Shown here piece after piece: positions 53,718 to 62,025 of a DNA stretch of 64,000 nt. Source of the DNA: Psychrobacter phenylpyruvicus DSM 7000 = NBRC 102152 (GTDB lineage Bacteria; Pseudomonadota; Gammaproteobacteria; Pseudomonadales; Moraxellaceae). Position numbers and translations under genes: made by a program. Location of the stretch: the NCBI RefSeq assembly GCF_000685805.1, contig NZ_JMKP01000003.1:62001-126000 (forward strand). Direction: 5' to 3'. The stretch's first letter is position 1. Every line of letters begins with the position of its first letter. Below the pieces are notes generated by a model. That model had not been told where the DNA came from. It saw only the letters and a program-made list of their open reading frames with translations, and did no database searches.

Positions 53718-53900
53718 ATGGGCAAAGATAAATTATTTACCGCCAAAGTGGAAGAAAACCTATTAAGTTCATTCAAGCATGCGTGTGCCAATCAAGACAC
53801 GACAGCTTCGCAAGCGGTAAGAGCTTTTATGCGAGAGTATACCCGTAAATATGGTCAAGCTGACTTGTTTGGGCCTGCGCCTAAACGGGGTAGAAGGTAA
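53718..53900 (+). CDS. small ribbon-helix-helix (CopG/Arc-type) DNA-binding protein
   Basis: A 60-residue protein with the RHH pattern: beta-strand KLFTAKVEENLLSSFKHACA, then helices around TTASQAVRAFMREYTRKYG. The basic C-terminus APKRGRR may contact DNA. Similar small proteins act as antitoxins, plasmid copy-number or partition repressors. No toxin or partition ATPase gene is adjacent, so it is an orphan or a relic. AAGGT lies seven bases upstream of the ATG. Clustered GTATATA octamers sit 80-155 bases upstream and are probable binding sites. Confidence 0.75.
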   Translation: MGKDKLFTAKVEENLLSSFKHACANQDTTASQAVRAFMREYTRKYGQADLFGPAPKRGRR

Positions 53901-53940
53901 TAGGCAGAAATAGTCTTGATTAATAAAATCAACTAAACCA

Positions 53941-53978
53941 AAAAAACACCGCCTAATAAAAGCTAGGCGGTGTTTTTT
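53941..53978. terminator. bidirectional terminator between RHH gene and cysH
   Basis: AAAAAACACCGCCT and AGGCGGTGTTTTTT form a perfect 14-base stem around a 10-base loop, with T-runs on both strands. Confidence 0.92.
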
Positions 53979-54025
53979 ATTTTAAAGTTATTGAAGCTTA
54001 AAAGCTAATAATTAATTAATAAAAC

Positions 54026-54655
54026 TTACAGCTGAGTATGCAGACCGCACTCACGGTTTTCTTCCACTTTAGTAGGGTCGAAGTAATCAAACTCGTTAGG
54101 TAGGTTGTTTTCTTCTAAATAAGCGTCTAAATCTTTATCGTTTTTGTAGAACAAAGGCGCTACTTTCAACACACCGTCTTTTGACTGGCTTAGTACATCA
54201 AGACCTTGACGAAATTCAGTCTGATCTTTACGGATAGCGTTAAACCATACGTCTGGCTTTAACTCGCTAAGCGCACGTCTAAATGGCTCAAGTTTAACCT
54301 GTTCTGTGAACTCTTCGTGTAGTGGGTTATTAACACTTGGGATGCCATTCATGGTTGCGTCACGATGAGCGCTGGTTTGCTTAGGAATATAAGTCACTAC
54401 GTTTAGATTTAAGTCTTTGATAAGCTTATTAGCGAAGTCATAAGTGGCACGGGTGTTATATCCTGAGTCTACCCACAATACTGTGATGTCCGGCTTTTGC
54501 TTGGCCACTAAATGCAAAATAGCTGACTCATATGGGCGGAAGTTAGTAGTGATGATTGGGTTTTCGGCTTTGGCCAATGCCCACTCAACGATTTGCTCAG
54601 GGGTTTTGCCGTGAAGCTCTTGGTTGGCTTGATCGATATTGATTTCGATTGTCAT
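54026..54655 (-). CDS. cysH: phosphoadenosine phosphosulfate reductase family protein
   Basis: CysH reduces activated sulfate to sulfite with thioredoxin. The 209-residue protein ends with the catalytic ECGLH motif (Cys203) and has the nucleotide-binding stretch TVLWVDSGYNTRATYDFA. It has a single cysteine, so the extra CC and CxxC cysteines that hold the 4Fe-4S cluster of APS reductases are absent. It is therefore a PAPS-type enzyme by this criterion. It is shorter than E. coli CysH (244). It lies downstream of the DUF934 and cysI genes on the same strand. No APS kinase is seen nearby although sat is divergent. Confidence 0.87.
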   Translation of the reverse strand: MTIEINIDQANQELHGKTPEQIVEWALAKAENPIITTNFRPYESAILHLVAKQKPDITVLWVDSGYNTRATYDFANKLIKDLNLNVVTYIPKQTSAHRDATMNGIPSVNNPLHEEFTEQVKLEPFRRALSELKPDVWFNAIRKDQTEFRQGLDVLSQSKDGVLKVAPLFYKNDKDLDAYLEENNLPNEFDYFDPTKVEENRECGLHTQL

Positions 54656-54740
54656 GCTTTATTCCTTAAAAGTTTGATGAAAATAATCTAAAACACAAAG
54701 GTTCTAAAAATTGAATAATTAAGTTTGTTTATCTAAACCA

Positions 54741-55343
54741 CTATGCTTGTTTTCTAAACATTGGTAATTGACTGGCCACGTTGCCATCATAAGAGGAGGG
54801 CAGCACCGAGAAAGCAGCTTGAATATCATCTGTTAGATCTTCGGTAGCAATCACAAAGCTATCAACACCAGCGCGCTGTAGATACACAATCTGATCTCGG
54901 CCAAAGTGACCAGTGATGCGAATTTCGCCCGTAAAGCCTTTTTGACGTAAGTGACGTGCTTGGCTAAAGCTACGACCATCAGCAAATCCAGGTTGATATA
55001 GCACGATAAGATCTAAAGCATTTAATAAAGGGCGATCGCTGTCTTGGCAAGCCGCCAAAAGCTCATCTAATTGCTCAGTTGAGATGCTGGTGTCAGCCCA
55101 TAACCCCACTCGACTGGTGTAATTGGCAATTAAAGCCAATACCTCAGACAATAAGCCTTGCGGTGATAAAATATCAGCCAGTGGTAAGATGACATCTAAG
55201 CGCTCTGACTTATGTAGTAGCTCGCTTAAACGGATAGTCTTTGAGGCAATACCATCTGGTAATTCAGAGGTAAATAGGGCGTACCAGCTGTCCTCAGCGG
55301 TAATGTCCTTCGCTTGAGCGTCTAAAATGCTGTGATTACCCAT
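54741..55343 (-). CDS. DUF934 protein associated with sulfite reduction
   Basis: A 200-residue protein of the DUF934 family, annotated in many bacteria as an accessory protein or oxidoreductase of sulfite reduction. The body shows the family-like LDVILPLADILSPQGLLSEV, LIVLYQPGFADGRSFSQARH and EIRITGHFGRDQIVYLQRAG. I choose ATG 55343, preceded by the strong AAGGAGG. It overlaps the cysI stop by 8 bases; a longer frame to 55421 would lie inside cysI. The operon order cysI-DUF934-cysH is common in proteobacteria. No catalytic residue is known to me. Confidence 0.88.
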   Translation of the reverse strand: MGNHSILDAQAKDITAEDSWYALFTSELPDGIASKTIRLSELLHKSERLDVILPLADILSPQGLLSEVLALIANYTSRVGLWADTSISTEQLDELLAACQDSDRPLLNALDLIVLYQPGFADGRSFSQARHLRQKGFTGEIRITGHFGRDQIVYLQRAGVDSFVIATEDLTDDIQAAFSVLPSSYDGNVASQLPMFRKQA

Positions 55344-57018
55344 ATACGGCCTCCTTAAATGGTTTGATGCCCACACGTTGTACGAAGTCAGCGAACGGCT
55401 CTGGGGTATCACCTTCGACATGACGCTGCTGGGTATAGACGTCCAATACCTTTTGTAGGGTTGGCGCTACTTCCTCTGTGGCCACTGAGCGGCCTAAGAT
55501 ATTGCCCAAACGAGTATCTGATTTTGAGCTACCACCCAAGCTGATTTGATACCAGTGTTCGCCTTTTTTATCGACACCTAAGATACCGATATCACCCACA
55601 TGGTGGTGCGCACAGGCATTCATACAGCCAGACATATTGAGTTGAATGTCGCCCAGATCATACAGATAGTCTATGTCATCGAAGTGCTTTTCAATTTGCT
55701 CAGCGATGTTAAAAGTGGTGGCATTAGCTAGCGCACATAAGTCAAAGCCTGGGCAGACGATCATATCGGTTAAGGTACCGATGTTTGGACGAGCCAGATT
55801 GATTTCAGTTAAGGCTTCCCATAAGGCATACAAATCAGTTTGTTTTACATCGGCGAAAACTAAGTTTTGTTGATGGGTTCCACGAATTTCACCGAAGCTG
55901 TACTGATCAGCTAGGTCAGCTAGGCGATCTAATTGCTCATGAGTCACGTCACCGGCAGGCACGTATTTGCCATCGACCAAACCAGCCTTTAAGGAGACCA
56001 CAACTGCCCGGTAGCCGGCCACTTTGTGTGGCACAGTATTGCGTGCATACCAATCAGCGAAAGCTTTATTTTCAAACTGTTTGCTTAACTGAGATTTGCT
56101 GGCTAGCTCATCAATTGTTTCGTAATCAAACTCTGGGAAATAGCTTTTTGCAGTCTCAAAATTATCTTCGGTCAAGGTTAGTTCGCCATCTTTGGTGAAC
56201 GTTTCCCACTCTTTTTCGACCAGCTTAGTAAACTCTCTAGCCCCCATGCTCTCAACTAAGATCTTGATGCGCGCTTTGTATTTGTTATCTCGGCGACCAT
56301 GCAAGTTATAGACACGCAAGATGGCATCTAGATAGCTTAGTAGGTGCTGACGTGGTAGAAATTCACGAATGGTTTTACCAATGATCGGTGTACGGCCAAG
56401 ACCACCGCCAACGATGACTTCAAAGCCAATTTCACCTTCGTCATTTTTTAGCAGATGCAGGCCAATATCATGCACTTGAGTAGCTGCACGGTCTTCAGGA
56501 CTGCCTATCACTGCAATTTTGAATTTACGAGGTAAGAAGGCAAACTCAGGGTGGAAAGTTGACCACTGCCGGATAATTTCACAATAAGGGCGGGGGTCTT
56601 CAATCTCATTGGCATTAACACCAGCATATGGGTCGGTAGTGGTATTACGGATACAGTTACCTGAGGTTTGGATGGCATGCATCTGAACTGAGGCCAGTTC
56701 TGCTAGGATATCAGGCACTTCTTCAAGTTTAGGCCAGTTTAACTGTAGGTTGGTACGGGTAGTGAAGTGACCAAAACCGCGGTCATATTTGCGGGTAATT
56801 TCAGCCAGCTTACGCACTTGATAGCTTGCCAATAATCCATAAGGCACAGCGATACGTAGCATAGGCGCATGGCGCTGAATATACAGGCCGTTTTGTAGGC
56901 GCAGCGGCAAATATTGCTCTTCAGGTAGCTCTCCAGCTAAGAAGCGGCGGGTCTGATCGCGAAACTGCTCGACCCGCTCGTCAACCATGGCTTGGTCGGC
57001 ATGAGTGTACTTATACAT
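55336..57018 (-). CDS. cysI: nitrite/sulfite reductase hemoprotein (CysI-like)
   Basis: This siroheme/4Fe-4S enzyme reduces sulfite to sulfide for cysteine synthesis. The 560-residue protein has the two cluster motifs CPGFDLC (C-x5-C) and SGCMNACAHHHVGDIGIL (C-x3-C). N-terminal substrate-binding arginines sit in GHFTTRTNLQLNW and GNCIRNTTTDPY. I start at ATG 57018 (MYKYTHADQ) since the longer frame begins with TTG at 57042; AAGGG lies 10 bases upstream. The stop overlaps the next gene by 8 bases, so the proteins are coupled. CysG for the cofactor lies nearby. The electron donor (ferredoxin or flavoprotein) is not visible. Confidence 0.92.
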   Translation of the reverse strand: MYKYTHADQAMVDERVEQFRDQTRRFLAGELPEEQYLPLRLQNGLYIQRHAPMLRIAVPYGLLASYQVRKLAEITRKYDRGFGHFTTRTNLQLNWPKLEEVPDILAELASVQMHAIQTSGNCIRNTTTDPYAGVNANEIEDPRPYCEIIRQWSTFHPEFAFLPRKFKIAVIGSPEDRAATQVHDIGLHLLKNDEGEIGFEVIVGGGLGRTPIIGKTIREFLPRQHLLSYLDAILRVYNLHGRRDNKYKARIKILVESMGAREFTKLVEKEWETFTKDGELTLTEDNFETAKSYFPEFDYETIDELASKSQLSKQFENKAFADWYARNTVPHKVAGYRAVVVSLKAGLVDGKYVPAGDVTHEQLDRLADLADQYSFGEIRGTHQQNLVFADVKQTDLYALWEALTEINLARPNIGTLTDMIVCPGFDLCALANATTFNIAEQIEKHFDDIDYLYDLGDIQLNMSGCMNACAHHHVGDIGILGVDKKGEHWYQISLGGSSKSDTRLGNILGRSVATEEVAPTLQKVLDVYTQQRHVEGDTPEPFADFVQRVGIKPFKEAVYG

Positions 57019-57275
57019 AGTTAATATGCCCTTAGGTAACAAAAAATCATGTAGCTATACTAACCATGCCCCAAGTTTTTTATAAATTCATATCTGTCAT
57101 ATCTATATCCAAACACAGCATAGATAAGAATAAGTAAATTTCGTTAGTCTACAGTCATCACATTTACAAAGGGATGTAAGGGTTTGATTTCGACCTAATT
57201 TTTCGCATCCACCTAGCTGTATATTCAACTAACTAGATATTCAACCAACTGGAATCAAAACAACTGGATTTAAAT

Positions 57276-58535
57276 ATGACTGAGCAAAAGATTGTAAAAC
57301 GCCTTGGCAAGACCAGCATTGTACCGCCACATGGTAGCGAAGAGCTTAAGCCTTTATTACTGGAAGGTGAGGAGTTAACTCAAGCCTTAGCAAATGCCAA
57401 AGATTTACCACAAATTACCCTAAGCTCACGCGAGCGTGGCGATTTAATTATGCTAGGTATTGGCGGCTTTACTCCACTTGATGGCTTTATGAATCAAGCG
57501 GATTGGCAAGGTGTGGTCGATGAGATGACCCTGAAAACCGGTGATAATAAAGGGTTATTCTGGCCCATTCCCATCACCTTATCGACCAGCAAAGAGCAGG
57601 CCGATACCTTAGCACCGGGTGATGAGGTGGCATTGGTCGCTGAAGATGGCGAGATTATGGGGGTGATCACTGTTGAAGAAACCTATACCATTGATAAGGC
57701 TCATGAATGTCAGCAAGTATTTACCACTACTGATGAAGAGCATCCTGGTGTAAAACAAGTCATGGAGCAGGGAGAAGTTAACGTTGCCGGTAGCGTTAAA
57801 GTATTCAGCCAAGGTGAGTTCCCAACGTTATATCCTGAGATTTACAAGACACCTGCTGAGACTCGTGCCTTATTTGAAGAAAAAAACTGGCAAACAGTGG
57901 CTGCGTTCCAGACCCGTAACCCGATGCACCGTTCACACGAATATTTAGCGAAGATTGCTATCGAAATCTGTGATGGAGTAATGATTCATTCGTTATTGGG
58001 TGCGTTGAAGCCAGGTGATATCCCTGCCGAAGTGCGTCAAGAAGCGATCAAAACTTTAATTGATAACTACTTCAAAAAAGACACCGTAATCCAGGCCGGT
58101 TATCCGCTAGATATGCGTTATGCCGGTCCTCGTGAAGCATTATTGCATGCGTTATTCCGTCAAAACTATGGCTGTAGCCATCTGATTGTCGGCCGAGATC
58201 ATGCCGGTGTGGGTGATTATTATGGTCCATTTGATGCGCAAGCTATCTTCGATGAGATTGACAAGGATGCTATGTTAACTCAGCCGTTGAAGATAGACTG
58301 GACCTTCTGGTGTAATGGCTGTCAGGCAATGGCTTCAACCAAGACTTGCCCGCATGATGCAGATCAACACGTAAAAGTTTCAGGTACTAAGCTACGCAAA
58401 GCGTTGTCAGAGGATCAAGAAGTACCTGAGAACTTCAGTCGCCCAGAAGTATTACAGATTTTACGTGAATACTATGCAGGTATCGCCAAAGAAGAGCGTG
58501 CTGAAGTGCACTTAGTAGGGGCTTCTGCGCAATAA
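57276..58535 (+). CDS. sat: ATP sulfurylase (sulfate adenylyltransferase), single-chain Sat type
   Basis: Sat forms APS from ATP and sulfate, the entry step of sulfate assimilation. The 419-residue protein has the catalytic motifs [17 protein letters not shown] and [20 protein letters not shown] Zn-type cysteine group is present near [16 protein letters not shown]. There is no APS-kinase domain. It is divergent from cysI across a 257-base promoter region. Upstream (about 57222-57269) there are three degenerate 16-base units of the form ATTCAACNAACTGGA. Regulation through a CysB-like factor is expected but no site is certain. Confidence 0.95.
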   Translation: MTEQKIVKRLGKTSIVPPHGSEELKPLLLEGEELTQALANAKDLPQITLSSRERGDLIMLGIGGFTPLDGFMNQADWQGVVDEMTLKTGDNKGLFWPIPITLSTSKEQADTLAPGDEVALVAEDGEIMGVITVEETYTIDKAHECQQVFTTTDEEHPGVKQVMEQGEVNVAGSVKVFSQGEFPTLYPEIYKTPAETRALFEEKNWQTVAAFQTRNPMHRSHEYLAKIAIEICDGVMIHSLLGALKPGDIPAEVRQEAIKTLIDNYFKKDTVIQAGYPLDMRYAGPREALLHALFRQNYGCSHLIVGRDHAGVGDYYGPFDAQAIFDEIDKDAMLTQPLKIDWTFWCNGCQAMASTKTCPHDADQHVKVSGTKLRKALSEDQEVPENFSRPEVLQILREYYAGIAKEERAEVHLVGASAQ

Positions 58536-58557
58536 GAGGTCAAGTTATTAGGTCTTC

Positions 58558-58584
58558 AAAAGCCAGCTCATGCTGGCTTTTTTA
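58558..58584 (+). terminator. rho-independent terminator after sat
   Basis: AAAAGCCAGC and GCTGGCTTTT form a perfect 10-base stem around TCAT, ending in a T-run. Confidence 0.92.
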
Positions 58585-58763
58585 ATTTATGTTGCTTTTT
58601 ATCATGCTATTATCAATCTAGATTTAGTAAACAATTATCGAACATAACTACTCTGAAAGTTATAATCAATAAAAGTATAATATTAAATTGTTTTTAGCCA
58701 TTGATTAGCGTACTAAGTACTATAATAAATCTCAGTACCGAAATAAACGACAGCGAGTTTTAT

Positions 58764-59132
58764 ATGTGGAATAAGGTAGCAGCCATAAGCAGTGCTCTAT
58801 TACTAAGTAGCTTAGCGACTGCAGCTGATCCTAGGATTGAGGCCAGTAAAGCGAATTTATATGTGGGTAAGTCGGTAATGGCTTGTGGCACGCTGGCTGA
58901 GATTAATCATTTGCCCAACCGTCACTATATGAATTTTGATAGAAAGTATCCAAATCAGTCGTTAACTGCTTTGATATGGAATAAAGACTACCGTTGGTTT
59001 GAAAATCGCTACGGTAAAATTGATAACTATGTGGGTAGCCGCTTTTGTGTCATTGGCAAAGTGGCACAGAACCAAAACTATTTACAAATTAACGTGACCA
59101 ACCCGCAGTTTTTAAAATTAATGGCCGACTAA
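58764..59132 (+). CDS. small exported OB-fold-like protein
   Basis: A 122-residue protein with a signal peptide (about 1-21, ending LATAAD). The mature part, VGKSVMACGTLAEINHLPN to SRFCVIGKVAQNQNYLQINV, has the five-strand spacing of tRNA-anti/OB-like exported domains, with two cysteines that could pair. The frame extends upstream to a TTG at 58701, but ATG 58764 starts a perfect signal peptide. The gene lies between two terminators. The fold is an inference from the pattern, not from a found hit. Confidence 0.72.
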   Translation: MWNKVAAISSALLLSSLATAADPRIEASKANLYVGKSVMACGTLAEINHLPNRHYMNFDRKYPNQSLTALIWNKDYRWFENRYGKIDNYVGSRFCVIGKVAQNQNYLQINVTNPQFLKLMAD

Positions 59133-59169
59133 ATTTATTGACATTGCTTTTATCTTATACCGTTGTAGT

Positions 59170-59194
59170 AAAACCAGCTCAGGCTGGTTTTTTT
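59170..59194 (+). terminator. rho-independent terminator
   Basis: AAAACCAGC and GCTGGTTTT form a perfect 9-base stem around TCAG, followed by TTTATG. Confidence 0.88.
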
Positions 59195-59345
59195 ATGGTC
59201 AGTTAAATAATAGTCTGTTAAAAGCTATTTAGTTAAATGCAGGCAGTTAAAAGCTGAGTCAAGGCAACATTCTGAAACTAAAATATTATTTAGGCTTAGG
59301 TATACTCATAAAATGATCCTGTTAAATAATCAAGGATGATAGTTA

Positions 59346-60785
59346 ATGCTACTAGATTTGCTCTTTGCGCTTCATTTACTCACTTGGCTTGCGGTATCGC
59401 TTCGGGTGCTTTCCCGTCACGATTTAACCGCGCAAGCACGATTGGCGTGGTTGGTCGTGCTATTCATACTGCCATACGGCGGGGTAGTGGTGTATTGGAT
59501 GTTCGGCGAGGTACATTTAGGCTTTAACTTTGAGCACCGTTATAACAAGATTACTCAGCAGCTAAACAGCAACTTTCCGGCAGTACTGGGCAATAAAGAC
59601 ACCATGACTAAGGTCATTGATCAAGAGTACCAGCCAGCCTTTGCTTATTCAGCTTCAGTAAATGGCTTTCACACCACTTTGGGCAATAAAGCAGAGCTTA
59701 TGCCAGACCCTAAGACCACGGAAGAGCGAATGATAGCAGACTTCGATGCTGCTACCGATCACATCCACGTCATGTACTATATATGGTTGGACGATGGGAT
59801 GGGAACTGCTATTGCTGAGGCGTTAATGCGCGCTGCCAAACGCGGAGTGCAGTGCCGAGCTATGGTGGATGGTATGGGCTCTCGCAAACTGCTGAGATCG
59901 CCCCTATGGGAGCGGATGAAGCAATCGGGAGTAGAGGTGAGTGTGGCGCTACCCATCGACAACATCTTTAAGATATTGATGTTTAGCCGCATTGATTTAC
60001 GCAATCACCGTAAGATTACTATTATTGATGGCAAAATTGGTTATGTGGGCAGCCGCAACAGCGCTGATCCTGAATTTCGGGTGAAGCCAAAGTACGCCCC
60101 TTGGGTCGATATCATGCTAAGGGTGCAAGGTCCTATCGTGGCCCAAAACCAAATGCTGTTTGCCAGTGACTGGCTTATGGAAAATCCTGATACCCCGTTT
60201 GATAGCTTTCCGTTCATACTAGAGTCACAAGCAGACGGTTATCCTGCACAAGTATTCGCTGATGGACCTACCCAGCGTCAGGGTACCACACCGCAGTTTT
60301 TGAGTACGTTGATGGGGCATGCCAAACGGTCATTGGTTATCTCGACCCCGTACTTTGTGCCAGATTTTACCTTGATTAATATGATCTGTGCCACTGCTTA
60401 TCGAGGCGTCGATGTAACCATCATTTTCCCACAAAAAAACGATTCTTTTATCGTTGCCGCCACCAGTCATAGCTACTATTGGCAACTGCTTGAGGCGGGG
60501 GTGAAGATTTATGAATATAAACCTGGTCTACTACATGCCAAAACATTGACCATTGACGATCAGATTAGCTTGGTCGGTTCGACCAACTTAGATTTGCGTA
60601 GTTTCGACTTAAACTACGAAAACAACGTCATTTTCTATGACAAAGCATTGACCGAAGAAATTATTATCCGTCAGAATTCTTATATTGCTGATTCAGTCGA
60701 GGTCACCCGCTCTGAGGTGAGGAAATGGCCGATTTATTACCGTATTTGGATCAATGTTGTGGCTACTATGGGCCCCCTTTTATAG
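59346..60785 (+). CDS. cls: cardiolipin synthase
   Basis: Cls is a membrane enzyme of the phospholipase D family that joins two phosphatidylglycerols into cardiolipin. The 479-residue protein has a hydrophobic N-terminus (LLDLLFALHLLTWLAVSL and LAWLVVLFILPYGGVVVYWMF). It has two HKD motifs: NHRKITIIDGKIGYVGSRN near 220 and LHAKTLTIDDQISLVGSTN near 395. AAGGA lies nine bases before the ATG. The next gene, a small SPFH-like membrane protein, starts 40 bases downstream. The assignment is strong. Confidence 0.94.
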   Translation: MLLDLLFALHLLTWLAVSLRVLSRHDLTAQARLAWLVVLFILPYGGVVVYWMFGEVHLGFNFEHRYNKITQQLNSNFPAVLGNKDTMTKVIDQEYQPAFAYSASVNGFHTTLGNKAELMPDPKTTEERMIADFDAATDHIHVMYYIWLDDGMGTAIAEALMRAAKRGVQCRAMVDGMGSRKLLRSPLWERMKQSGVEVSVALPIDNIFKILMFSRIDLRNHRKITIIDGKIGYVGSRNSADPEFRVKPKYAPWVDIMLRVQGPIVAQNQMLFASDWLMENPDTPFDSFPFILESQADGYPAQVFADGPTQRQGTTPQFLSTLMGHAKRSLVISTPYFVPDFTLINMICATAYRGVDVTIIFPQKNDSFIVAATSHSYYWQLLEAGVKIYEYKPGLLHAKTLTIDDQISLVGSTNLDLRSFDLNYENNVIFYDKALTEEIIIRQNSYIADSVEVTRSEVRKWPIYYRIWINVVATMGPLL

Positions 60786-60824
60786 GCTAGATTTGCAACG
60801 CACCCACAAGACAAGGACAAAAGT

Positions 60825-61220
60825 ATGAATTCAGAATCTGCAGTTAAGCTCACCATCATGGGGATAATCACCGCTGTGATATTGATAGTTGTAATAATGG
60901 CCGGCTATCCCTTTTATAAAGTCTGGTCACAAGAGATGCGGGGTAAAGCGGCTTTGGCTGAAGCTACCCAGTCGAAGATGATACAAATTGAACAGGCTCG
61001 AGCAGAATTAGAGTCGGCACAATTAAGAGCTGAAGCAATTAGAATCATTGGTAAAACCGCCAAGGAATATCCTGAATACCGTGAGCAAGAGTTCATTGGT
61101 GCTTTCGGTGAGGCGCTACGCGAGGGCAAAATTGATCAGATTATCTATGTACCGACTGAGGCTAACTTGCCGGTACTTGAGGCCGGCAAGCGTCAGCCTG
61201 TGGTTGAGACGGCTGAATGA
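60825..61220 (+). CDS. small membrane protein with SPFH-like C-terminal segment
   Basis: A 131-residue protein with one membrane helix (about 10-32: IMGIITAVILIVVIMAGYPFY). It continues with an Ala/Glu-rich helix (QIEQARAELESAQLRAEAIR) and the band-7/SPFH-type end YPEYREQEFIGAFGEALREG plus YVPTEANLPVLEAGK. This C-terminal part matches the end of SPFH membrane proteins, but the SPFH core domain is absent. The protein is therefore a truncated or minimal relative. It lies 40 bases after cls, probably in one transcript, and may help organise the membrane near cardiolipin synthase. Confidence 0.75.
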   Translation: MNSESAVKLTIMGIITAVILIVVIMAGYPFYKVWSQEMRGKAALAEATQSKMIQIEQARAELESAQLRAEAIRIIGKTAKEYPEYREQEFIGAFGEALREGKIDQIIYVPTEANLPVLEAGKRQPVVETAE

Positions 61221-61235
61221 TAAAACCGAATGATC

Positions 61236-61268
61236 AAAAAAGACGCTAAGTTATTTAGCGTCTTTTTT
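61236..61268. terminator. bidirectional terminator
   Basis: AAAAAAGACGCTAA and TTAGCGTCTTTTTTT form a 14-base stem around a 5-base loop, with T-runs on both strands. It separates the SPFH-like gene from the convergent metallopeptidase gene. Confidence 0.92.
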
Positions 61269-61278
61269 TGTTTGATTA

Positions 61279-62025
61279 TTATTCATTTAGATATAGCTCA
61301 GCCATGCCATCCAACTGTGATTTAACTTCTTTCCAGTTTGGCATCACTTGAGTCAGTAGTCGCCAAAATTTATCACTGTGGTTGTGCTCCGCAATATGAC
61401 ACAACTCATGCAATATCACGTAATCAATACATTCCTTAGGCGCTTTAACCAAGTGCGGATTCAGTACTAGATTACCTTGAGTGGAGCAGCTTCCCCATTG
61501 TTTTTGCATAGACAGTAATTTAAATGATGGCGTACCTTCTACCCAGTCGGCCTTAGGTAGCATCGCCAGTAAGCGCTCATGAAACACCACTTTGGCCTTT
61601 TGCTGATACCAGTTATCTAATAGCTTCTTAACTTTGGTGGCTCGGTTTGAAGGCTCTTGAACTAGACTAACATTGAGCTTACCACGATACAGTTTGACGC
61701 TTTCAGCTTGCTCCGGGTCAATTCTTACTTTTAGCACATATCTGCGACCCAAGTAAAATTGAGTTTCACCGCTGACATAACGTTTAGGCAGCACATTGCT
61801 TTTCTGATTGGAAAAGTCTTGCAGGTGTTGCCATATCCAGCTAGATTTTTTAACAACTGAGGCTTGAATAAATGCTTCTGTAGCTTCAATAGGCGCAGTG
61901 ACTACCACCCGCTGATCCGGATGTACTTTAATACGTAATTTACGGCTATTGGGCTTACGCACTACCTGATAATCAATAACCTGTTGTCCGTAATGTAGCT
62001 TGGCGTTGTAACAGCTGTCTTTCAT
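61279..62025 (-). CDS. YgjP-like M48-family zinc metallopeptidase
   Basis: A 248-residue protein with the zinc motif HELCH in YVILHELCHIAEHNHSDKFW. The third ligand context HSDKFW and the SprT/YgjP-like N-terminal beta domain (RKLRIKVHPDQRVVVTAPI) fit the DUF45/YgjP family of cytoplasmic metallopeptidases. The start codon shares bases with the hsdR stop (TAATG), so translation is coupled to the restriction subunit. This pairing recurs in type I restriction loci and may reflect control of the large subunit. Substrates are unknown. Confidence 0.88.
   Translation of the reverse strand: MKDSCYNAKLHYGQQVIDYQVVRKPNSRKLRIKVHPDQRVVVTAPIEATEAFIQASVVKKSSWIWQHLQDFSNQKSNVLPKRYVSGETQFYLGRRYVLKVRIDPEQAESVKLYRGKLNVSLVQEPSNRATKVKKLLDNWYQQKAKVVFHERLLAMLPKADWVEGTPSFKLLSMQKQWGSCSTQGNLVLNPHLVKAPKECIDYVILHELCHIAEHNHSDKFWRLLTQVMPNWKEVKSQLDGMAELYLNE

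Noticed and set aside
53591..53791. Reverse-strand reading frame with a hydrophobic middle
   Set aside because: It overlaps the well-supported RHH gene on the opposite strand and has no start context.
55343..55421. Longer DUF934 start at 55421
   Set aside because: It would lie inside cysI, whereas ATG 55343 follows a strong AAGGAGG.
57018..57042. Longer cysI start at TTG 57042
   Set aside because: The ATG at 57018 has AAGGG upstream and matches the usual family start.
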